A stretch of 64,000 bases of DNA from assembly GCF_000518305.1 (NCBI RefSeq), contig NZ_JADI01000008.1, forward strand, positions 27,273 through 91,272, in the 5' to 3' direction. The position numbers were made by a program, and so were the translations under genes. Source of the DNA: Mycoplasma imitans ATCC 51306. GTDB lineage: Bacteria; Bacillota_I; Bacilli_A; Mycoplasmatales; Mycoplasmoidaceae. The number at the start of each line of letters is the position of its first letter. Within the stretch, counting starts at the first letter, position 1. The notes beneath the pieces were generated by a model that saw nothing but the letters and a program-made list of their open reading frames with translations, did not search any database and was not told the DNA's origin. This document shows positions 56,782 through 64,000 of the stretch, one piece after another.

Positions 56782-57173
56782 TGGTTAAACTCAAAGTCCT
56801 AAGTCCTAATGGCACTCTCTTTGATGAAGAGATCGAAATGATCATAGTTAAAGGTGCTGATGGTTATGCTGGTTTTATGAGAAACACCCAACCATCAATC
56901 TTTGCAATTAGTAATTCTGTAGGTTATATTACCTATCCTGATAAAACTAAAAAAGCCGTGGTTATTGATAATGCAACACTTTACTGTAACAAAGATCTAA
57001 TTAAGATCTTTGCTTTAGATTTCATCATTGCTGACAACTTATCTTATGATGATATTATCAAACGTAAGCAAGATCTTGAATCCAGGATTAAAGATACTAC
57101 TGATACTAAAGAATTGCTGCGTCTACAACACGCTTTAGATATCGAATTATTAAAACTAAAAGAAGTAAAATAA
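56781..57173 (+). CDS. atpC: ATP synthase F1 subunit epsilon
   Basis: 130 aa. N-terminal beta sandwich (LKVLSPNGTLFDEEIEMIIVKGADGYAGFMRN) and C-terminal helical hairpin (LESRIKDTTDTKELLRLQHALDIELLK). Overlaps atpD by one base and the next gene by one base. Confidence 0.95.
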
Positions 57174-58099
57174 TGCGTCGATTAGACTTAAATAATGTAT
57201 CGGAATTACAAGACCATATCAATCAGATTGATCCTAGTCATTTTTATAGTGCACTTACGTATTATTCTTGATCTTTTTATGGCTTAGATATTAGTTATCA
57301 TCTTGTTGAAGATGGCATTAGTTTTTTTGGTGAACCTAATTTAGAAAAAAACCTTTTGCATGAACTCTTGCATGATAAGTTTACACCAACCCAAAAAGTT
57401 ATTGTAGCTCCGATCACAAAACCAAACCAACCAGATCTTTTTTTAGCTTTAATTAAAAAACAGATCGATCAATTGGACAAAAATCAACCAATCTTTATTG
57501 ATGATTTAACTAGTATTGAACTAGAATGGTTAAAAACAAAATATAGTTTAGAAGTGATTCATGAGAACTCATCAAACTTTTTATATGAAACAAAAAAATT
57601 GATCAGTTTAGCCGGTAAAAACTTACAAAAAAAGCGCAACCATCTTAATTTTTTTCTTAAAGAATATGAAAAAGATGCCACGATTAAAATTAACAATGAC
57701 GTTGATTTTAATCAGCTAGAAAAATTTTATTTGGAATGGATTAATGATTGGGAAGATCCAACTAGTTACCAAGCTGAATTAGCTTTATTCTATGCAATTA
57801 GACCTTTAATTGATGATGGCACACTAAAATTAACGGCGTTATATTATTTAGAAAAGATTATCGGGTTTTGTGTTTCTTATTCAGTTAATAATCGTTGCGA
57901 GATTTTTATTGAACACTGCGATGAAAAATACCGTGGATCATATCAATACTTATTAAGTAACAGCTTAAAGATTCATCACATTAACGACCCTCTAACCGAT
58001 CGCCAAGATGATATGGGAAGTGCTTCAATCTTTTATTCAAAACTATCGTATAAACCTGAATTTATTATTAAACGATATCTAGTAAAAATCATATGTTAG
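57173..58099 (+). CDS. DUF2156-like acyltransferase-fold protein
   Basis: 308 aa. GNAT-type tandem fold of the DUF2156 family: LAGKNLQKKRNHLNFFLKEYE (about residues 142-162), LEWINDWED, and a C-terminal MGSASIFYSKLSYKPEFIIKRYLVK. Relatives include aminoacyl-phosphatidylglycerol synthase catalytic domains, which modify lipids with Lys or Ala; here no membrane domain is attached, so the substrate is unknown. TAATG overlap with atpC puts it in the atp transcript. TGA Trp near residue 33. Confidence 0.75.
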
Positions 58100-58953
58100 A
58101 ACTCACCAAAGATCCCAAATTAATCGAACAATTTAAATATTTTTATTTACGCGCATTTACCGAAGAAAATGAATTTTCTTGGGATTATTTGGTTAACGTT
58201 TATTACGGTCAAGAGATTAAAATTTTTGTTGAAAAAGATATAAAAAAAGATTTTAAATATGGTTGCTTTGTTTTAGAAAAAAAGTTGATGATTAACAATG
58301 AGTCTAAAACTGCAGCATTAGTTTTTGGAGTGGTAAGTGATGAACGTTTTCGTGGTAAAGGCGTACTCAACACTGGGTTTGAACCATTCTTGATCGAATT
58401 AACTCAGCAATATGATTTAGTTTTAATTCAAAGTTTTAATTGAAAGATCTATCGTAACTTTAATCTAACGCCATTAGATAATCTACATAAATTTGCTATC
58501 CGCAATCAGTATAAAAAAAACGATCATTCAAATAAGATCGATCTATTTAACTATCACCTACACCAAGATAAGATTAATGATCTTTATCAAATACGCAAGC
58601 AATATTTTATTCAAAATAAGATTGAAAATTATAGTGATTATTCATTGCATGAATATAAGAAATACCTATTATTTAATTTCTTAATCGGTGATGTGATCTA
58701 TTATACTGATCATAGTTATTGCCAACTAAGTAAGGATTATGAAGCTTATCAGCTTTATTATCTGGATAAAAACGATATTAATAATTTAATCTTAAAGATT
58801 CCTACAATCTTAACCTTAAGCTTGAATGATTATCAACATGATGATTTCAAAGATAACAAAGCATTAGTGAAAACTAACCAAATTAATCTTACCCGTTGTT
58901 ATTACCAATCTAAATTAAAAATAAATCAAATATTCTTTAACGAGTTGAATTAA
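58093..58953 (+). CDS. GNAT-family N-acetyltransferase-like protein
   Basis: 286 aa. Acetyl-CoA-binding type motif GVVSDERFRGKGVLNTGFEPFLIEL (about residues 76-100, R-x-x-G-x-G) identifies a GNAT fold; an Eis-like enhanced acetyltransferase is suggested by length and the order LRAFTEENEF at the start. Second half (about 120-286) is Tyr/Asn/Lys-rich without clear domain. Starts 7 bases inside the DUF2156-like gene. Substrate unknown. TGA Trp at 58441. Confidence 0.65.
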
Positions 58954-58959
58954 TTATGT

Positions 58960-58965
58960 TATAAT
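58960..58965 (+). promoter_or_regulatory. -10 box of tRNA-Ile/tRNA-Ala
   Basis: TATAAT 18 bases before tRNA-Ile; no clear -35 box. Confidence 0.5.
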
Positions 58966-58983
58966 TCATATGGTAATCACGAC

Positions 58984-59060
58984 GGAAGTATAGCTCAGCT
59001 GGTTAGAGCACACCCCTGATAAGGGTGAGGTCGATGGTTCAAGTCCATTTACTTCCACCA
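58984..59060 (+). tRNA. tRNA-Ile (anticodon GAU)
   Basis: 77 nt with encoded CCA. Acceptor GGAAGTA/TACTTCC, anticodon stem CACCC/GGGTG, loop CTGATAA giving GAT, T-arm ATGGTTCAAGTCCAT. Reads AUC/AUU. Confidence 0.97.
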
Positions 59061-59067
59061 GTTTTTC

Positions 59068-59143
59068 GGGGACGTAGCTCAATTGATAGAGCACCTGACT
59101 TGCACTCAGGAGGTCGAGGGTTTGACCCCCTTCGTCTCCACCA
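59068..59143 (+). tRNA. tRNA-Ala (anticodon UGC)
   Basis: 76 nt with encoded CCA. Acceptor GGGGACG/CGTCTCC (with a G-T pair), anticodon stem CCTGA/TCAGG, loop CTTGCAC giving TGC. Pair Ile-Ala as often seen in rRNA operons, but here no rRNA adjacent. Confidence 0.97.
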
Positions 59144-59170
59144 TTAAACCTTACTTAATTTTTTAAAACT

Positions 59171-59241
59171 AATACCAATCGGTGATTTGGTATTCAATAT
59201 AATAGAAACGAACAGCCTTGTAATAGCTGTTCGTTTTTTAT
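59171..59241 (+). terminator. Tandem hairpins after the tRNA pair
   Basis: First AATACCA/TGGTATT (59171-59197), then AAACGAACAGC/GCTGTTCGTTT (59206-59236) with T6. Terminator of the tRNA transcript. Confidence 0.8.
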
Positions 59242-59247
59242 ATATAG

Positions 59248-59253
59248 TATAAT
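59248..59253 (+). promoter_or_regulatory. -10 box of degV-like gene
   Basis: TATAAT 33 bases before ATG 59287. Confidence 0.5.
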
Positions 59254-59286
59254 AATAGACGTTAATACTTAATGGATTTTTAAAAT

Positions 59287-60156
59287 ATGAAAAAGATCGC
59301 AATTATCACAGATTCATCATCAACGATTAAAGCAGATGAATTTAAAGATGTTTTTGTAGTACCGCTACAAATTACGGTAAATAATACAAAAACATATTTA
59401 GATGGTGTGGACATTCAACAAGAAGAAGTTTATGATCTGTTAGTAAACGATAAAAATGTTGATATTAAAACATCAATGCCTATAGTGCAAACGATGTTGG
59501 ATGTGACTAAGAAAGCAGCAAATGAATACGATCACGTATTTGTTTTAACGATTTCAAGTGGTTTGAGCGGAACTTACAACCAATGAAAGTTAGTGATCGA
59601 TTCAGAACTAAGTGATCATAAGAATATTAGTATTTTTGATACTCATGATATTGCGATCTCATTAAGATGATTGGTTAATGATGTTCAAGAATTAATTAAA
59701 CAAGATAAATCAATCAAAGAGATTGAAGAATATATTACGAACTGAAAATCACGAATTTGTTCAATGATCGTGGTTAATGATCTAACCCAACTACGCAAGG
59801 GCGGAAGAATTTCAAAGATTAAATCACTAATTGCAGGGATTTTAAAGATCAGCCCAATTATCGCATTTCATAAAGGTGTTAATCAGTTAGTTGATAAAGC
59901 AATTAATGTAAAAACAGCAATTGAAAAGTGTATTAGTTTTGCTGGCAATGTGCTGAAATTAACTAAAAACAAGATCATCAAACTTGGTTTTTGTCACACC
60001 TTTAAAGAAAAAAAGAAAGTTGATGAACTAATTAAATTAATTAAAGAACAACTAAAAGCACTAAAGATTAATGATCTTGATATCGTATTGATCACACCAG
60101 TAATTGGCGTACACACTGGAGTGAATGCGTTTTCAATGAGTTTTCTAATTAAATAA
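59287..60156 (+). CDS. DegV-family fatty-acid-binding protein
   Basis: 289 aa. ITDSSSTIKADEF near the N-terminus, IKTSMPIVQTMLDV, LTISSGLSGTYNQW with the lipid carboxylate contacts, and RKGGRISKIKSLIAGILKISPII in the second domain, as in DegV/FakB. Presents fatty acids to FakA kinase for phospholipid synthesis, often several paralogues in mycoplasmas. TGA Trp at 59584, 59668 and 59743. Confidence 0.93.
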
Positions 60157-60284
60157 AAGTACTTAAACCAATTTATTTAAAGTTAATAGTTAATAATTTT
60201 TTATTAATTATTAACTTTTTATTAATTAATATTAAAATTTATATCGAGAATTTAATTAAAAATTAAAAGAAAGAGAAAACTTAA

Positions 60285-61313
<1,029 letters not shown>

Positions 61314-61320
61314 TTAAATA

Positions 61321-62562
61321 ATGATTAACTACAATAAGAAAACCTTAAAGGATGTTGATCTAAAAGATAAGACCGTAATCGTTCGTGTTGATTTCAACGT
61401 TCCAATTAAAGACGGTAAAGTTACAGACGAAACTAGAATAGTTCAAGCGTTAGATACAATTAAGTATCTAATTGAACAAAACTGTAAGATCATCCTACTA
61501 AGCCATTTAAGCAGAATTAAATCATTAGACGATATTAAGTCTAAGAAGAAAAGCTTAAGACCGGTTTATGAGAACTTAAAAACAAAGATCAATAATGTTA
61601 AGTTCTTAGAAGAAAACGTTGGTTATGATGTTGTTGAAGCTGTGAAGCAATTAAAACATAAAGATGTTTTATTACTTGAAAACACACGTTACAATGATGT
61701 TGATCAAAACGGCGAAGTTGTTAAAAAAGAATCTAAAAACAGCCAAGAATTAGGAAGATTTTGAGCAAGTTTAGCTGATGTGTTTGTTAACGATGCATTC
61801 GGTACTTCTCATCGTGCGCACGCTTCAAACGTTGGAATTGCTAAAAACATTGCACATTCTTGTATCGGTTTTTTAGTTCAAAAAGAACTAGAAGCATTAT
61901 CAAAATTAACTAATTCACCAAAACGCCCATTCGTTGTGATCTTGGGTGGTGCTAAAGTATCTGATAAATTAAAGGTGATCGAATCATTACTAAAATCTGC
62001 TGATCATATTCTAATCGGTGGGGGAATGGTTAATACCTTTAATATGGCTAAAGGTTATAATATCGGTAAGTCTTTATATGAACCTGAAATGTTAGACACA
62101 GCTAAAAAGATCTTAGCTGATGATAAGACTAATAAGATTATTTTAGCAACTGACCAAATGGTAACTAAAGCTAGTACGATTACTGATATCAAAACTGCAC
62201 CTGCTGGTAAGTGTGTGTTTGCTAAAGATGAAACTGCTGATGAAGACTTTGAAGCTTTAGATATTGGTGTTAAATCTATCGAAACTTTCAAAACTTACAT
62301 TGCTAAAGCTAAATCAATTTTTTGAAATGGTCCTTTAGGGGTGTTTGAAAACCCAAATTATGAACGTGGTTCATATGAAATTGCTAAAGCAATTAGTGAA
62401 TCTGATAGTTACAGTGTAATCGGTGGTGGTGATAGTGCTGCTGCTGCTAACCAATTTAAACTTGCTGATAAATTCAGTTTCGTTTCAACTGGTGGTGGTG
62501 CTTCATTAACATTTATGGAAGAAACTGTGTTACCAGGTATTGAAGCAATTCAACCTAAGTAA
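61321..62562 (+). CDS. pgk: Phosphoglycerate kinase
   Basis: 413 aa. VIVRVDFNVPIKDG, LLSHLSR, LLLENTRY, FVNDAFGTSHRAHASNVGI, VILGGAKVSDK, IIGGG-type loops and GGGDSAAAANQF, STGGGASLTFMEE. ATP-generating step of glycolysis; operon with gap. Normal length. Followed by a terminator. Confidence 0.98.
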
Positions 62563-62584
62563 TCATCTAAGTCAACTCAAAGTT

Positions 62585-62609
62585 AAAACCTAGCTCAGCT
62601 AGGTTTTTT
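62585..62609 (+). terminator. Terminator of gap-pgk
   Basis: AACCTAGCT-C-AGCTAGGTT followed by T4. Confidence 0.85.
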
Positions 62610-63777
62610 CTTTCATAGATATAGTCATTAGCTAAATTTTTAAAAATATTTTTTTCCTTTAAATAAAAAACATATATTGAGTAGATAGTTAATTTTCAAT
62701 TTTGCAATGTAATTGATACGAATTTTTTAATTTCTATAAGTCAAGATATACATATGAGGGTTATATTTGCTTAACTTTTATTGTTGTTGATGAAAACGTA
62801 ATGATGAACTGATTAAAGATAAAATAATGTAATCAATCAAATCATTTGTGTGTTGTTGATTGGAAATTTAGAATTGAACAATCTGGTTTAGCAATATTGG
62901 TTAGATTGAATGAAACAAATATCGCGATCAACGTTATGTTTCAATCGTCAAAATAAGATTTATTTATCATGATGTTGAATGATTTTACCTAAAGATGTAG
63001 ACAACAAGTTTTTTTTGATGAAACAAATAAAACATGCTTTATTGATTAGCACTTTTTCAAGCACGCCAATCATTATTTTTGTTTAAAAATTTTAAACGCT
63101 TTTAACACGCAATAAAAAAACTTAGCAAGATAGTGATATTTTACAATATCGAGGTTATCAGATTTTTATAAAGTTTTAATCTAATCGATTATGGTGGTCT
63201 TTGGAAGCGTAAAAGAACGATAGTATTGGAATTAAAATGCTAAATTGAAATTTTCAAAAAAGACAAATACAAAGATATTAAGAAGCTTTGAAACTGTCTA
63301 ATGATCACTGTTCAAACGTTCAGAATATAGGAGTGGAGTTTTTTAAATATATTAATCAAAATATTGTCAAAAATTTTATAAAAATTCTGAAAAACGATCA
63401 AAGAAGAACAGAATTTTAAAAAAATGAGTTTAAACGAAATTAGTTTCATGCTGTGACGAGTCATCAAATTAAACAATTTGATCAATGAATCCATTAGAAA
63501 TGAGTATTATGATAACGCATGTATCAATCTTTTTTTAAATGAGTAATATTTTGGCACAAAATTTTAAGTAAATTTAATTTAAAAATTTAAGTTTTAACAA
63601 AATAAAAACCAAAAAAACATCAACTAAAAATCGTTTAAAAATCACATTTATCATGATTACAATTGCGCATTTTGTTTAATAAATTTCAATAGTGAATCAC
63701 AAGAAAAAAATTTTGGCAAAAAATCATCAAAAAAGGGAACGAAGCTAATTTTGTGTAATCTGGATTTTTTCGAACTT
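62610..63777. other. Decayed non-coding region with transposase-like remnants
   Basis: No ORF longer than about 60 codons even with TGA as Trp. Plus-strand stretches near 63380-63540 read as short protein-like runs (LNEISFMLWRVIKLNNLINES) separated by stops, as in an old broken gene. No clear family; likely relics of an insertion element. Confidence 0.4.
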
Positions 63778-64000
63778 TTAGTTTTTCTTAAGTAAGTTCG
63801 GAAATACATCCATTAACTCTTCATATATTCTATATCAATTTCTCAGTCTATTACTTTTCTGATTTAGTTTTTTGTACCTTGGGTTGTAACCAAAATGTAC
63901 ATAAAGGTCTAATAACAGTTGGTTTATGTTATTAAAAGACTTTTTAGCAGCTAGGAAACTACCAATTACTGAATTATAGTTTTCAACTATGTTGCTAGTA
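63778..64000 (-). CDS. Transposase C-terminal fragment (runs off window)
   Basis: Open frame from the window edge to TAA at 63778, at least 73 codons: TSNIVENYNSVIGSFLAAKK ... LLLDLYVHFGYNPRYKKL ... MDVFPNLLKKN. The SN-x-VE-x-x-N pattern matches the end of DDE transposases where the Glu is the third catalytic residue. IS family not determined; N-terminal part lies beyond the window. Confidence 0.55.

Noticed and set aside
58984..59143. Part of an rRNA operon (Ile-Ala tRNA pair)
   Set aside because: No 16S, 23S or 5S sequence on either side; the pair is free-standing between a GNAT-like gene and a DegV gene.

Overview
The window comes from a wall-less mollicute of the Mycoplasma pneumoniae group. 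In-frame TGA has to be read as Trp in nearly every gene, the DNA is AT-rich, several lipoproteins carry [ST]-[ST]-C lipoboxes, and genes are tightly packed with ATGA/TAATG-type overlaps. The combination of a Protein M relative, a complete F-type ATP synthase operon, a suf cluster and ispG (MEP pathway) is most like M. gallisepticum or a near relative; the species cannot be fixed by reading alone. All CDS coordinates join the pieces that a standard-code translation breaks at TGA.

Left part (1-16.3 kb), housekeeping and surface genes: an immunoglobulin-blocking Protein M homologue (49-1572); a four-gene ABC importer (lipoprotein, ATPase, two permeases; 1663-6454); a minus-strand operon of PHP phosphoesterase, SMC/RecF-like ATPase, small acidic protein and flavoprotein (9817-6502) that looks like a split TrlF-type PHP-ATPase system; a HAD phosphatase; a 984-aa two-TM surface protein; tRNA-Leu(CAA); an ECF-like membrane protein; ppa; and a YgjP-like metallopeptidase.

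Central part (about 16.35-30.45 kb), a mobile element almost entirely on the minus strand: Mbov_0401/UPF0236-type transposase-like gene, two lipoproteins, a 1390-aa surface protein, a TraG/VirD4-like protein whose C-terminus looks like VirB4, a two-winged-helix Rep-like protein next to 21-bp iteron-like repeats, an SSB and an HUH relaxase. It is bounded by two copies of a 15-bp direct repeat. No full VirB4 or other type IV secretion gene is seen, so it looks like a mobilizable or decayed mycoplasma ICE.

Right part (30.6-62.6 kb), core genes: sufC-sufD-sufS-sufU-sufB; two J-domain proteins flanking gpsA; an ABC-2 exporter; OsmC; ffh, tyrS and glyA; rplM-rpsI; ispG and upp; a DUF31 serine-protease lipoprotein; atpI-B-E-F-H-A-G-D-C followed by two acyltransferase-fold genes; tRNA-Ile(GAU) and tRNA-Ala(UGC); a DegV protein; gap-pgk. 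The last 1.4 kb is decayed non-coding sequence ending in the C-terminal part of a transposase that runs off the window.

Links between parts: the Suf proteins could supply the iron-sulfur cluster of IspG; gap and pgk supply glycolytic ATP while the F-ATPase probably works as a proton pump; the Protein M homologue and the DUF31 protease are both candidates for antibody evasion.
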